DNA of 64,000 nt from Candidatus Flexifilum breve (lineage in GTDB: Bacteria; Chloroflexota; Anaerolineae; Aggregatilineales; Phototrophicaceae): positions 186,001 to 250,000 of the forward strand of contig JADKGC010000004.1 of the NCBI GenBank assembly GCA_016717205.1, given 5' to 3'. The notes below the pieces were generated by a model. That model was not told where the DNA came from. It did no database searches and was given only the letters and a program-made list of their open reading frames with translations. Position numbers and translations under genes: made by a program. Positions 26,426 through 35,067 of this stretch are shown here, in pieces (position 1 is the stretch's first letter; the number at the start of each line of letters is the position of its first letter).

Positions 26426-26487
26426 TGTAGGGGCAGACCTGTGTGTCTGCCCGATGCTTGGGCGCACACGCAGGTGCGCCCCTACGT
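26426..26487. repeat. GTAGGGGCAGACC...CCCCTACG palindromic repeat
   Basis: TGTAGGGGCAGACCTGTGTG at the left pairs with GCGCACACGCAGGTGCGCCC-CTACG at the right. It lies between convergent genes. Confidence 0.75.
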
Positions 26488-26501
26488 ATTTTTGCCCCGT
26501 T

Positions 26502-28214
26502 TTACTCCGCAAAATAGAACAGCGGTGGCAGCCATTCGATTTGCGTGATCGCGCCATCGAGCGAGCTTGAGAGGTCGAGCGACAGATTGTTGACGCGAAT
26601 CTCGTAATCGCCCATGAGCAGCGCAAACGTTCCTTGATGCGGTTCATAGGTGATATCCATTACGGTGTCGCCAGTTGCAAATCCGTTGAAGTCGAACTCA
26701 TTAAGCCGCCCGGCATTTTCGATTAAACTGTAGCTAGCAGCGTAAGCACCGGACTGGTTCTGATCAGGAGCGAGGACGACGTAATATCGATTCCTGTCTA
26801 TCCAGCCAAATTCCTGCGGGAAAGTTTCGAAGACGAGTGGGCAGTTGGCGGTTAACGGCGGAGTGCAGGTGAAGTGATCGCGCTGTTCGGCGGGCTGCGT
26901 GGGCGCGAGGAGGGCGAACTGCCGTTCATCATTGGACACTAAGGCGTTCTCGAACGTTTCGCCTGTAACAGTGTCCAGCGTCAGCCAGTTCTGGGAAGCT
27001 TGATCTGTTTGATAGCCGATGTAGCGCCCGGTCGCTGAGACGAACAGCGGGAATAGCTGATCACCGGAAACGACTAGTTCTGGTTGGCTGCTGCGCCAGA
27101 GATCGAGTGTCCACAAACCTTGATCGTCGGCATAGACGAGGATATTGCCATCTGCGCTCCATTCCACTTGGCCGATGTGTCCGCCACTTAGAGAGAGACT
27201 GAAGACGCGGTGAGGAATAGGGGCGTTTGTCTCGGGACATATTAGACGATGGTGTACATCAATTGGTAAGCTCTCAATCAAGTACACATCTAGCCGATCT
27301 CTGTCCCACACCAGTATTGATTCGCTCGTGGGTGAGAAACTGAATGCCCCACCGACTAGAGTGGGCAGATCCCAACATGCGGAATAGGGAAAGTCGATTG
27401 CGATTGTGGAAGAGTCAACTTGCTCGGCATTCAAGCTGTAATCTGGCGTAGAAAGCTGGCAGCGAATCTGTGCGCAATAGGGAGGAAAATCGAAAATTTC
27501 AGGATAAGAGTTGGGGGGATGCACAGCCCATGCAGTGAGATTGGCTATCAAAACTGGGGCACGATAATCAACGGGTAGTTGAAAGTGCGCTCCCGTTTGG
27601 GTAGTAATCAAAAGTGGCGCCTTCAAGGGCCGGTATGAAAAGGTTTCCGGGGGTGTAACGTTGAACCCATTGTACTGTGCTAGTAGATCTTGAAACTGTG
27701 CCTCGCTCGTGATGTCCACCCTAGTTAAATTGCTGTAGTCTTCCACAGGGTCTAGGGGATCGGTGAGAACATATACGCTTTGTGGAGAGTCAAGTGGAAG
27801 CGTGATCAAAGGGGCTTTTAGGTTAGGATCAGAATTGTGATAAGAGCCATCGACGTTCCGCTCCAATGCGTAATAACCAGTTTCCCCTAGCCCGCTTCTC
27901 CCACCACCATCAAAGAGACAACCTGTATCATATCCATATGCTATGTATACGCGTGACAAGACCGGATCGTTGAGTTGATAAAGTAAATATTCGTCACCAT
28001 TTGAATTCGTGAAATAGCTTTCCACCTTCAGAATTGCATTTTTTGAAGCATCATCCACTTCAATTACCGTTGCTTTGACGATTGTACTGCTCTGAATCAA
28101 TCTGTTGATACTGTAAGGTATATAGCCGCCGCTGCACGCGTAAGCGGTCTGCGCGGGCGCAGCGATCAGGGTGAGCGTGAGCAGGGCGAGGAGAGTCAGA
28201 CAAGCGGCGCGCAT
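26502..28214 (-). CDS. Secreted propeller-like protein of unknown function
   Basis: 570 residues from ATG 28214, chosen because GAAAGGACTAGG lies just upstream. A longer in-frame start exists at 28301. The signal peptide (LTLLALLTLTLIAAPAQTAYA) is followed by a Cys (ACSGG). The N-terminal 200 residues hold a domain with DTGCLFDGGGRSGLG. Residues 300-560 show four-strand propeller-like repeats (GHIGQVEWSADGNILVYADD, LWTLDLWRSSQPELVVSG, SATGRYIGYQTD). This is TolB/WD40-like, but no enzyme motif is seen. The base composition is less GC-biased than the neighbours, which could reflect transfer or weaker selection. Confidence 0.67.
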   Translation of the reverse strand: MRAACLTLLALLTLTLIAAPAQTAYACSGGYIPYSINRLIQSSTIVKATVIEVDDASKNAILKVESYFTNSNGDEYLLYQLNDPVLSRVYIAYGYDTGCLFDGGGRSGLGETGYYALERNVDGSYHNSDPNLKAPLITLPLDSPQSVYVLTDPLDPVEDYSNLTRVDITSEAQFQDLLAQYNGFNVTPPETFSYRPLKAPLLITTQTGAHFQLPVDYRAPVLIANLTAWAVHPPNSYPEIFDFPPYCAQIRCQLSTPDYSLNAEQVDSSTIAIDFPYSACWDLPTLVGGAFSFSPTSESILVWDRDRLDVYLIESLPIDVHHRLICPETNAPIPHRVFSLSLSGGHIGQVEWSADGNILVYADDQGLWTLDLWRSSQPELVVSGDQLFPLFVSATGRYIGYQTDQASQNWLTLDTVTGETFENALVSNDERQFALLAPTQPAEQRDHFTCTPPLTANCPLVFETFPQEFGWIDRNRYYVVLAPDQNQSGAYAASYSLIENAGRLNEFDFNGFATGDTVMDITYEPHQGTFALLMGDYEIRVNNLSLDLSSSLDGAITQIEWLPPLFYFAE

Positions 28215-28533
28215 ATGCCTAGTCCTTTCGGGGCGATCCGGTTCTAGACTCCATAGTAGCGCACCTCCGGTCACCGCGGCGGACGCTTGGCCTCCGCTCA
28301 AGGCACGATTGGCTGCTGCGAAAACGACGCACGTTTTATACCAAATTAGATATATGTGCCGAATTCATACATTTTTCGCTTTTGACCTCACGCATTCTTA
28401 AACGTTCGCGTGTATAAGAATAGATGTAACTTCTGCCTGTGCCAGTACCCGCGGCGCATTGCGCGTTTACCCAATGTGATCTATGCTTCTGAGCGTGGAA
28501 TTCTAACTGTAATGTTGTAGGGAGACAAACTGT
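28215..28533. other. Divergent intergenic region
   Basis: 319 bases between divergently transcribed genes. The AT-rich part (28335-28440) contains TATAAGAATAG at 28422-28432, a likely -10 for the S41 gene, and a segment ATTAGATATATGTG. AGGGAG at 28519-28524 is the ribosome binding site of the next gene. No gene is seen. Confidence 0.5.
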
Positions 28534-30534
28534 ATGAAGCGAACATCCTCGCTGCCCCGTCTGCTCCTCATCGTCGTCATTTTGCTGTTCACAGCCTCCA
28601 TGAGCGCGGCACAAGAGGACGCGCCTCCTGCCGACATCGTCAACGATGAAGGCGGCGCGCAGGTTATCACCGGCACGCTGTCGTACACCAACACGCTGTT
28701 CACGGCGGGCGTCGCCCAGCCGATCATCATCACCGAAGACCAGGCCGGGTTCGTCGACCGCGACAAGTATTTCCTCATGCCACCGCAGTCGCAGACGCTG
28801 GCGCAGATCACCAGCGATTTCTACGAATCGCCCGTCAACTACAGCCTGACGCTGCCGATTGAACCGCAAGGCTCATTCCGCGACGTGGACAACGACGCCG
28901 AAGCCGAACAGGGTGTGCAGGTGTTCGCCATCGCCTATTGGTCGAACACGTTTGGCGATCCGTTCCTCGAAGAGCGTGATCTGTACGGTGGCGGCTGGTC
29001 GACAGCTTACGCCTCCACGCGCATTGACCCCGATCCGAGCTCGGAAGGCGAAGTGGTCGGCGGCAAGTATGTGATCTACGCGACCGATGACACGCAGGGT
29101 TTCCCGTCGGGCTTCGGCGCTGATGGTCTGCTGTTCACCGAGGATGATCCGATTGTCACCGTGCCGCAGGGCTATACGGTGGTCGATCTGGACACCGAAC
29201 CGTTCACCTTTGACCGCTCCGCCGCGCCCGTCATCGACCTGATCGAAGGCGACGCATCGGCGCTGCAAGACTTCTCGACGATGAGCTACACCGACGCCTT
29301 CGACGCGATGATCGAACTGTTCCGCACCCGTTACGCCTTCACCGAATACAAGGAGCTGGATTGGGACGCGCTTAAGGCCGAATGGCGTCCGCGCTTTGAA
29401 CAGGCAGAAGCCGACGGCGACTCGCTCGAATATCGCCGCGCGCTGCGGGACTTCCTGTGGCAAATCCCGGATGGGCATGTCTCTGGCCCGTTCATCCGCG
29501 AAGACCTGATCGACGCGGCCATCGGCGGCATCGGCCTGTCGACGCGCGAAACGGACGATGGTCGCTTCATCGCCACGCTGATCGTCCCCGATCAACCCGC
29601 GGAACAGGCGGGCATCAAGCGCGGCGCGGAGATCGTCAGCATCAACGGCGTGCCGATGAGCGACTGGGTTGACCAGACGACCACGTGGACGGGGCCGTTC
29701 AGTACCCCACATCATCAGCGGCTCGAACAACTGCGCTTTGCGACCCGTTTCCCGTTCGGGGATGACGTGACCGTCGAATACATCAATCCCGGCCAGAGCA
29801 CGACCGACTCCGCGACCATGACGGCTGTGCAGGAACTCGACAGCCTGTTCGTCGGCGCGGCGGATAACCTGACGGGCTTCGAACTGCCCGTCGAATACGA
29901 GCTGCTGCCGAGTGGCTACGGCTACGTGACGATCTACTCGTTCAGCGACAACGACCTGCTGACCATTCAACTGTGGGAACGCATGATCCAGACGCTGAAT
30001 GATCAGGGCGTGCCGGGGCTGATCATTGACATGCGCGTCAACGGCGGCGGCAGCGGTTTCCTCGCCGATCAGATGGCGGCGTATTTCTTCGACGAACCGC
30101 TGGAAACGGGCGGCTCCGGGGTGTACGACGAATCGCTGGGCGATTTCTTCTTCGACACCCGCAGCATCAGCCGCTTCTACCCGCCGCCGGAGAATCTGCG
30201 CTATCACGGCAACATCGCCGTCATCGTCAGCCCGACCTGCCTGAGCGCGTGCGAATTCTTCAGCTATGACATGACGCTGGAAGACCGCGCGGCGATTGTC
30301 GGCCACTACCCGACGGGCGGTTTGGGCGGCGGCGTGCAGGACTTCGCTATGCCGGAAGGCGAATTCGTGCGCTTCACCATCGCGCGCGAAGTCGACGCCG
30401 AAGGCAACATCCATATTGAAGGACGCGGCGTCGCGCCGACCGTGCGCGTACCCGTCACCGTCGAAACACTCATTGATGCCGAAGACGCACTGCTGGATGC
30501 AGCGGTGAATTATCTGGACGAACAGTCATCATAA
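28534..30534 (+). CDS. Secreted S41-family (C-terminal processing) peptidase with PDZ domain
   Basis: 666 residues. A signal peptide (LLLIVVILLFTASMSAA) is followed by about 230 residues of beta-rich N-terminal domain of unknown fold. A helical region follows, with TMSYTDAFDAMIELFRTRYA. The PDZ part is at about 350-430 (PAEQAGIKRGAEIVSINGVP), and the S41 core runs to the end. The core has GYVTIYSFSDND, VPGLIIDMRVNGGGSGFL, then the catalytic Ser in SPTCLSACEFFSYD. A Lys after it is not clearly conserved in position, and the GGLGGG turn completes the fold. This is a Tsp/CtpA-like architecture acting outside the membrane. It ends 12 bases before the RmlA-type gene. Confidence 0.85.
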   Translation: MKRTSSLPRLLLIVVILLFTASMSAAQEDAPPADIVNDEGGAQVITGTLSYTNTLFTAGVAQPIIITEDQAGFVDRDKYFLMPPQSQTLAQITSDFYESPVNYSLTLPIEPQGSFRDVDNDAEAEQGVQVFAIAYWSNTFGDPFLEERDLYGGGWSTAYASTRIDPDPSSEGEVVGGKYVIYATDDTQGFPSGFGADGLLFTEDDPIVTVPQGYTVVDLDTEPFTFDRSAAPVIDLIEGDASALQDFSTMSYTDAFDAMIELFRTRYAFTEYKELDWDALKAEWRPRFEQAEADGDSLEYRRALRDFLWQIPDGHVSGPFIREDLIDAAIGGIGLSTRETDDGRFIATLIVPDQPAEQAGIKRGAEIVSINGVPMSDWVDQTTTWTGPFSTPHHQRLEQLRFATRFPFGDDVTVEYINPGQSTTDSATMTAVQELDSLFVGAADNLTGFELPVEYELLPSGYGYVTIYSFSDNDLLTIQLWERMIQTLNDQGVPGLIIDMRVNGGGSGFLADQMAAYFFDEPLETGGSGVYDESLGDFFFDTRSISRFYPPPENLRYHGNIAVIVSPTCLSACEFFSYDMTLEDRAAIVGHYPTGGLGGGVQDFAMPEGEFVRFTIAREVDAEGNIHIEGRGVAPTVRVPVTVETLIDAEDALLDAAVNYLDEQSS

Positions 30535-30546
30535 GGGGGTAGGTGT

Positions 30547-31620
30547 ATGAAGGGTATCATTCTCGCCGCCGGACAGGGAACGCGTTTGCGTCCGGTCACG
30601 CTGACCATGCCAAAGCCGCTCGTTCCCGTCGCCAACATGCCGCTGATCGGCTATGCCATTGAAGTGCTGCACAATGCGGGCATTGAAGAAATCGGCATCG
30701 TCGCCAATGAACTCGATTCGCCGATTTCGCGCGAACTTGGCGACGGTTCGGCGTTGGGCGTGAAGCTGAGTTACATCGTACAGGCGGAACAGCGCGGTCT
30801 GGCGCACGCCATCGGCCTGACCAAAGACTTCGTCGCGGGCGAACCGTTCTGCGTGTTCCTCGGCGATAACATCTTCCAGGACAAGATGGGCGATCTGCTG
30901 CGCGCCTTCCCTGCTTCCGACTCCGAAGCCAACATCGCGCTCGGCGAAGTTGCCGATCCGACGCGCTTCGGCATCGCCGAAGTGCAGGACGGCGTGATCA
31001 AGCGCGTGGTGGAAAAACCGAAGGTCCCGCCGTCCAATCTCGCGATTGCGGGCGTGTATCTATTCCGTTCCAGCATCTACGACTCGATCTCCAAGATCAA
31101 GCCGTCGGCGCGCAACGAGTACGAAATCACCGACGCCATCCAGCACCTGATCGAATCGGGCGCGAAGGTGACGCACTACAAGATCACCGGGTGGTGGATT
31201 GACGCCGGGAAGCCGGATTCGATCATGCAGGCGAATCAACTGGTGCTCGGCGAACTGCCGTATACCCCCGCGCCGGATGATCCCAGCATGATCATTGGCC
31301 GCTGCGACATTTCGCCGCGCGTGCTGGTCGGCGAAAACAGCCAGATCATCGACAGCGTGGTGCGTGGTCCGGTGATCATCGGCAAGAACGTGACCATCCG
31401 TAACAGCTACGTTGGCCCGTACACGGCGATTGGCGACAATGTGCAGATCGAAAACAGCGAGATCGAAGCCAGCATCATTATGAAGGACTGCGCGATCCGC
31501 TCCATCCCCGGACGCATCGACTCCAGTCTGCTGGCGGATAACGCCAAGGTGTTCGCCGCGGATCACGGTCCGGCGGTGCATCGCTTCGTGCTGGCCGAAA
31601 ACAGCTACGTTCAGCTCTAA
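30547..31620 (+). CDS. Glucose-1-phosphate thymidylyltransferase, long form (RmlA-like)
   Basis: 357 residues. The nucleotidyltransferase signature MKGIILAAGQGTRLRPVT is followed by MPKPLVPVAN and FLGDNIFQ. EKPKVPPSNLAIAGVYLF and YEITDAIQHLIE are also present. The C-terminal third is a left-handed beta helix of hexapeptide repeats (VVRGPVIIGKNVTIRNSYVG, IGDNVQIENSEIEASII), which identifies the long RmlA form. It would make dTDP-glucose for rhamnose or other deoxysugars. The gene lies 12 bases after the S41 gene and has a GGGGGT ribosome binding site, so the two appear co-transcribed. Confidence 0.9.
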   Translation: MKGIILAAGQGTRLRPVTLTMPKPLVPVANMPLIGYAIEVLHNAGIEEIGIVANELDSPISRELGDGSALGVKLSYIVQAEQRGLAHAIGLTKDFVAGEPFCVFLGDNIFQDKMGDLLRAFPASDSEANIALGEVADPTRFGIAEVQDGVIKRVVEKPKVPPSNLAIAGVYLFRSSIYDSISKIKPSARNEYEITDAIQHLIESGAKVTHYKITGWWIDAGKPDSIMQANQLVLGELPYTPAPDDPSMIIGRCDISPRVLVGENSQIIDSVVRGPVIIGKNVTIRNSYVGPYTAIGDNVQIENSEIEASIIMKDCAIRSIPGRIDSSLLADNAKVFAADHGPAVHRFVLAENSYVQL

Positions 31621-31784
31621 ACGGTGTTGTAAATCACAACCAGCAACCCTCAGCCCAACCCCTCTCCTAGGCATGCCGGGAGAGGGGCGGTTCTGCAAGC
31701 CGTGTTTGCTCCCCTCCCTGAATTCGGGGAGGGGCTGGGGGTGGGGTCAATCACCGTCAAACTAGACTGCTTTTAGGGATCAGC
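31621..31784. repeat. Dispersed GC-rich palindromic repeats
   Basis: Two elements lie side by side: CCCCTCTCCTAGGCATGCCG-GGAGAGGGG (31662-31688) and CCCCTCCCTGAATTCGGGGA-GGGG with flanking AACCC/GGGTGGGGTC (about 31710-31750). The second recurs at 36595, 43110, 48210 and beside the transposase. Confidence 0.75.
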
Positions 31785-32282
31785 ATGACTTACAACTTGG
31801 GCTACAAAACGATTGATGAGATTCGGGCGGAGCTGGCCGAGTCGCGCCGGGTGTTGAATCACGTGCTCGATCAGGTAGGCGACCGCTGGGACGCGCAGGT
31901 TTACTCGGAAGGGGCGGCGTGGAACGTGCGCCAACTGCTTGTGCACCTCGTGCTGACCGATGCGGCGCACAACAACATGGTAATGGGTTACGCCGAGGGC
32001 AAAGAAGTTGTCCCCGCCGATTTCGACCTCGAACGCTACAACCGCCGCTCGGTCGAGAAGAAAGCCGAGCTCACGCCAGAACAGGCGCGGGAGAGTCTGG
32101 CGCAGTCGCGCGCGGCACTCTATGCCTGGCTGGACGGCGTGACCGACGAGAGCATCTTCGAAAAGACCGGACGCCACGGTTCGATGAATATCATGTCGGT
32201 CCGGCAAATCTTGCGCATTGCGGCTCAACATGAGCACAATCATGCGTTGGATATCGCGCGTGTATTGGGGATTCCCGTCTAG
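31785..32282 (+). CDS. DinB-superfamily protein
   Basis: 165 residues. A four-helix DinB bundle is indicated by RRVLNHVLDQVGDRW, the His-bearing helices LLVHLVLTDAAHN and IAAQHEHNHALDIARVLG (three potential metal His), and the central ARESLAQSRAALYAWLDGVTD. DinB-like proteins are metal-dependent, often thiol transferases such as BstA/YfiT types, with stress-linked functions. The specific role is unknown. A GGGATC ribosome binding site lies before the ATG. The next gene starts 9 bases downstream. Confidence 0.8.
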   Translation: MTYNLGYKTIDEIRAELAESRRVLNHVLDQVGDRWDAQVYSEGAAWNVRQLLVHLVLTDAAHNNMVMGYAEGKEVVPADFDLERYNRRSVEKKAELTPEQARESLAQSRAALYAWLDGVTDESIFEKTGRHGSMNIMSVRQILRIAAQHEHNHALDIARVLGIPV

Positions 32283-32290
32283 ACAAACTT

Positions 32291-32828
32291 ATGAACATCT
32301 GCGTTTACTGCTCATCGAGCAACACGATTGATCCGAAATATTTCATTCTTGCTGAGTCGCTCGGTGGGCATCTGGCGTCCCGCGGCGACACGCTGGTCTA
32401 CGGCGGCGCCAGCGTCGGCTTGATGGGCGCGATCGCTCGCAGCGTGCATGCGGCGGGTGGGCGCGTTATCGGTGTGATCCCGCAGGCGCTGGTCGACCGG
32501 GGAGTGGCGTATCCACAATGCCGACGAATTGGTCGTCACGCCGAACATGCGCGAACGCAAAGCGACGATGGAAGCGCGGTCGGATGCGTTTCTGGCGCTG
32601 CCGGGCGGCATTGGCACGCTCGAAGAGGTCACGGAGATTATGGTCGGCAAGCACCTGCGCCTGCTCGACAAGCCGCTGGTGCTGCTGGATCTCGAGGGGT
32701 TTTATCAGCCACTGCTGGCGCTGTTTGAGCAGATGCGGGCGGCGCAGTTCGTCCAAACGCCGTTTGAGAAGATGTTTCACCTCGCGCCCACGCTCGACGC
32801 GGCGTTCGAGTATATCGACGGGTACTAA
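32291..32828 (+). pseudogene. LOG-family protein (cytokinin-like nucleoside 5'-monophosphate phosphoribohydrolase), one-base frameshift
   Basis: The 5' frame reads MNICVYCSSSNTIDPKYFIL then LVYGGASVGLMGAIARSVHA and VIGVIPQALVDRG. The 3' frame reads HNADELVVTPNMRERKATME and the signature PGGIGTLEEVTE. Joining them needs removal of one C from a CC pair at 32513-32514, giving GVAYHNADELVVT with no loss of conserved residues. Both halves match the LOG family (Rossmann-like, releases a free base from AMP or cytokinin ribotides). The normal length is about 180-190 residues, and the repaired protein would be about 178. The frameshift may be a sequencing error. Confidence 0.75.
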
Positions 32829-32907
32829 GAAACTGACGAATGTTACTTCACTAACATATGATTGGGATCAATAATATAAGAGCGCTCTATCTTCTTTGAG
32901 GAGAAAA

Positions 32908-33630
32908 ATGATGCGTAAAATATTGTTGATCCCCGTTGTTCCCCTTGTTTTTCTCATGACGGTTTCGATAGCGAGTGCTGTAGCCGCGGATCCCTACTAT
33001 CGTTGGGCGTCGATCCCAAGTGTGACTTGTACAACCAATGGCGGCAATATTGAGGTCCTGATGGCCAGTCAACCTGTTCAATGGGATTTGCCGGTCGATG
33101 CTCAGATCACTCTGCACTATTTAGCGAATGGCGTGGAGTACTTCCTTCCATCAATCCCCTATGATGCCCCTGATGGGAGCGGTTCGATGGTGTACGGCCC
33201 CCTGCTTGCTACGTTTGCAATCAGCTATCCGATTACCTTTGAGTTCCGAATGCTTACATGGATTGGCGGGGAAGTTGTCTACCAAAGCAGCTACTTCGCG
33301 GTTTGCGCGGCCGATGGCGCGGGCACACCGTCGGTGGCAAATCAAGTTGTGCTGCGCAGTATGCCGATCTGTCTTGTCCCGCTCCCGACGACCGCCGTGC
33401 AGGGACGGTTGGCCCAGACCACCCCGACCTATGCGGTAGCCAGTCTGGATACGCCTACAACAATCATGTTGCCGGCTGGTACGGCATGGTATGTAATTGC
33501 TGGAGAAAGCGGATTCTATCGCTTGTGGATCGCCTGCGGTGCGACACCTTTGTGGGTACCTGCTTCAGTCGTCACACCGAATTATGATGCTCCCTGGAAT
33601 GGAGCGCCATTGCCGGCCTCTGGCGCATAA
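32908..33630 (+). CDS. Secreted protein with C-terminal SH3b-like module
   Basis: 240 residues from ATG 32908, with GAGGAG five bases upstream; a second ATG follows at 32911. A signal peptide ends SIASAVA-A. Residues 30-140 form a beta domain with Cys in SVTCTTNGG and YFAVCAADG. From about residue 155 the sequence ICLVPLP... LPAGTAWYVIAGESGFYRLW IAC and PLWVPASVV matches the tails of 53260 and 313, a divergent SH3b domain with two Cys. It ends NYDAPWNGAPLP. No catalytic motif is present. Confidence 0.7.
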   Translation: MMRKILLIPVVPLVFLMTVSIASAVAADPYYRWASIPSVTCTTNGGNIEVLMASQPVQWDLPVDAQITLHYLANGVEYFLPSIPYDAPDGSGSMVYGPLLATFAISYPITFEFRMLTWIGGEVVYQSSYFAVCAADGAGTPSVANQVVLRSMPICLVPLPTTAVQGRLAQTTPTYAVASLDTPTTIMLPAGTAWYVIAGESGFYRLWIACGATPLWVPASVVTPNYDAPWNGAPLPASGA

Positions 33631-33649
33631 GACAGACAGCCTAGGTGAA

Positions 33650-33702
33650 CAGGGATGCGTTTGTCAGGTCTGTTCATCAAAAACATCTGAAACGCATCCC
33701 TG
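33650..33702. terminator. Long-stem hairpin between convergent genes
   Basis: CAGGGATGCGTTT and AAACGCATCCCTG form a perfect 13-bp stem around a 27-base loop. It lies between the + gene ending at 33630 and the - gene ending at 33715, and probably terminates both. Confidence 0.6.
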
Positions 33703-33714
33703 CCGACACGCTTT

Positions 33715-34164
33715 TCAAAACAGGCGCATCTGACCCGTGTGACTCTGCTGCTTCTTGAGTGATTTGGGCGGGCGCAGGCCATGTTCCCATAACCAGTTCC
33801 GGTCAGGCTCCCATAAATACTGATTCAGATCGACGATTTCCGCGTCGTCGGCCATCGTCCCTTCGTGGCGCAGCCGCGCGCGCTGGAGCGCCGCCGAGAC
33901 GCTGTCCGGCGGCAGGCTGATTTCGCCTTTGCTGTTGATCACCCGATGCCAGGGGATTTCCGGATCATCGACGCGAGAGACGGCATTCATCGCGTCTCCC
34001 ACCCACCGTGGAGCGAGCTTTTCATAATCCGCCGCCTCGACTCCGGCTGGCGCTGGAATCATCGTGGCGATATGACCGTACGTGGAAACTTTTCCCGCCG
34101 GGATGTGGCGCACTATCTCCCAGACGATCCGATAGTAGACGATTGGATCTGGTAAGGTAATCAT
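33715..34164 (-). CDS. Alkyltransferase-like protein (ATL, MGMT family)
   Basis: 149 residues from ATG 34164; a longer in-frame start at 34209 is less likely. MGMT-fold motifs are IVRHIPAGKVSTYGHIA, WVGDAMNAV and, at the active site, IPWHRVINSKGEISLP. The reactive Cys of DNA alkyltransferases (PCHRV) is replaced by Trp, which defines the ATL class. ATLs bind O6-alkylguanine and flag it for nucleotide excision repair without removing the adduct themselves. A Cys-free active site is visible here; the function follows from the family. Confidence 0.88.
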   Translation of the reverse strand: MITLPDPIVYYRIVWEIVRHIPAGKVSTYGHIATMIPAPAGVEAADYEKLAPRWVGDAMNAVSRVDDPEIPWHRVINSKGEISLPPDSVSAALQRARLRHEGTMADDAEIVDLNQYLWEPDRNWLWEHGLRPPKSLKKQQSHTGQMRLF

Positions 34165-34285
34165 GGGACGCGCTCTTTCACTCTGTATTTGAGAGTATAG
34201 AAGATTCAATCAGCCATTGACAATGAATGTTTGGAGACTGTAGAGTCAGAGCCGTTATGAACTGTTGCGAACCAATTGAGGGTGT

Positions 34286-34828
34286 ATGACCGGCGCGAAA
34301 ATTTTGATTGGGGAGCGGGTGTATCTGCGACCGTATACGCCCGCTGATGCTGACCTGCTGCTGGCAGGCGCGAATGAGCCAGAGAGCGCCCGGCTCACGG
34401 GGACACAGCAGACCTTTACGCGCGAACAAATCGACGCGTATATCCAGCGTAATCTGCAGCCGGGGGAAGACCGCGCGGCCTTCATGTTCGCGGATGTGAG
34501 GGATGATCGGGCGGTCGGCGAAGTGGTGATCAACGAGATCGACGCCGCAAACCACGCGGCAAATATTCGCATCGCCATTTTCACTCCGGCGGATTGGGGC
34601 AAGGGGTATGGCACGGACGCCATGCGTCTGATGGTGCGCTATGGCTTCGAGACGCTCAGGCTGCACCGTATCGAACTCGGCGTCTACGAGTTCAACCCGC
34701 GGGCAGCACGTGCCTATGAGAAGGTGGGCTTTCAGCGGGAAGGTGTACTCCGGGATGCGCTGTTCTGGGAGGGTGTGTACTACAACATGATCATCATGAG
34801 CATCCTCGTACACGAGTGGCGGGGGTAA
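34286..34828 (+). CDS. GNAT-family N-acetyltransferase (RimJ/RimL-like)
   Basis: 180 residues. The start ERVYLRPYTPADADLL, the acetyl-CoA pyrophosphate loop TPADWGKGYGTDAMRLMVRY, and the C-terminal HRIELGVYEFNPRAARAYEKVGF are the usual RimJ/RimL features. A GAGGGTG site precedes the ATG. The substrate (a protein N-terminus or small amine) cannot be inferred. No operon partner. Confidence 0.85.
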   Translation: MTGAKILIGERVYLRPYTPADADLLLAGANEPESARLTGTQQTFTREQIDAYIQRNLQPGEDRAAFMFADVRDDRAVGEVVINEIDAANHAANIRIAIFTPADWGKGYGTDAMRLMVRYGFETLRLHRIELGVYEFNPRAARAYEKVGFQREGVLRDALFWEGVYYNMIIMSILVHEWRG

Positions 34829-34860
34829 AGTGGCGGTCTGGACAGGCCATTTATTATCAT

Positions 34861-34946
34861 GAGCGTGTTGAAAATGGTCACTCCCGACCCCTCCCCTCTC
34901 CCCGCTTGCGTGGGAGAGGGGTTGGGGGTGAGGGGTTTCTAAACAC
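34861..34946. repeat. Dispersed repeat with CCCCTCTCC...GGGAGAGGGG core
   Basis: The core CCCCTCTCCCCGCTTGCGTG followed by GGAGAGGGG is identical to 38646-38674 and, reversed, to 43065-43093. The preceding GTGTTGAAAATGGTCACTCC recurs in variant form at 58264. Confidence 0.8.
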
Positions 34947-35067
34947 ACTTATGACTGCTGCGCAGGGTGTCGTCGCTATTCGGCAGTCGGTCAGCTTGTC
35001 TGATTGACAGACTTGAGCTTTTCGAAATAAAATTAGCATTGAAACTATTTCAAATGGAGAAGAGGCG

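Noticed and set aside
28215..28301. 29-residue N-terminal extension of the propeller protein
   Set aside because: It would place the signal peptide internally; ATG 28214 has a good ribosome binding site and begins a proper signal peptide.
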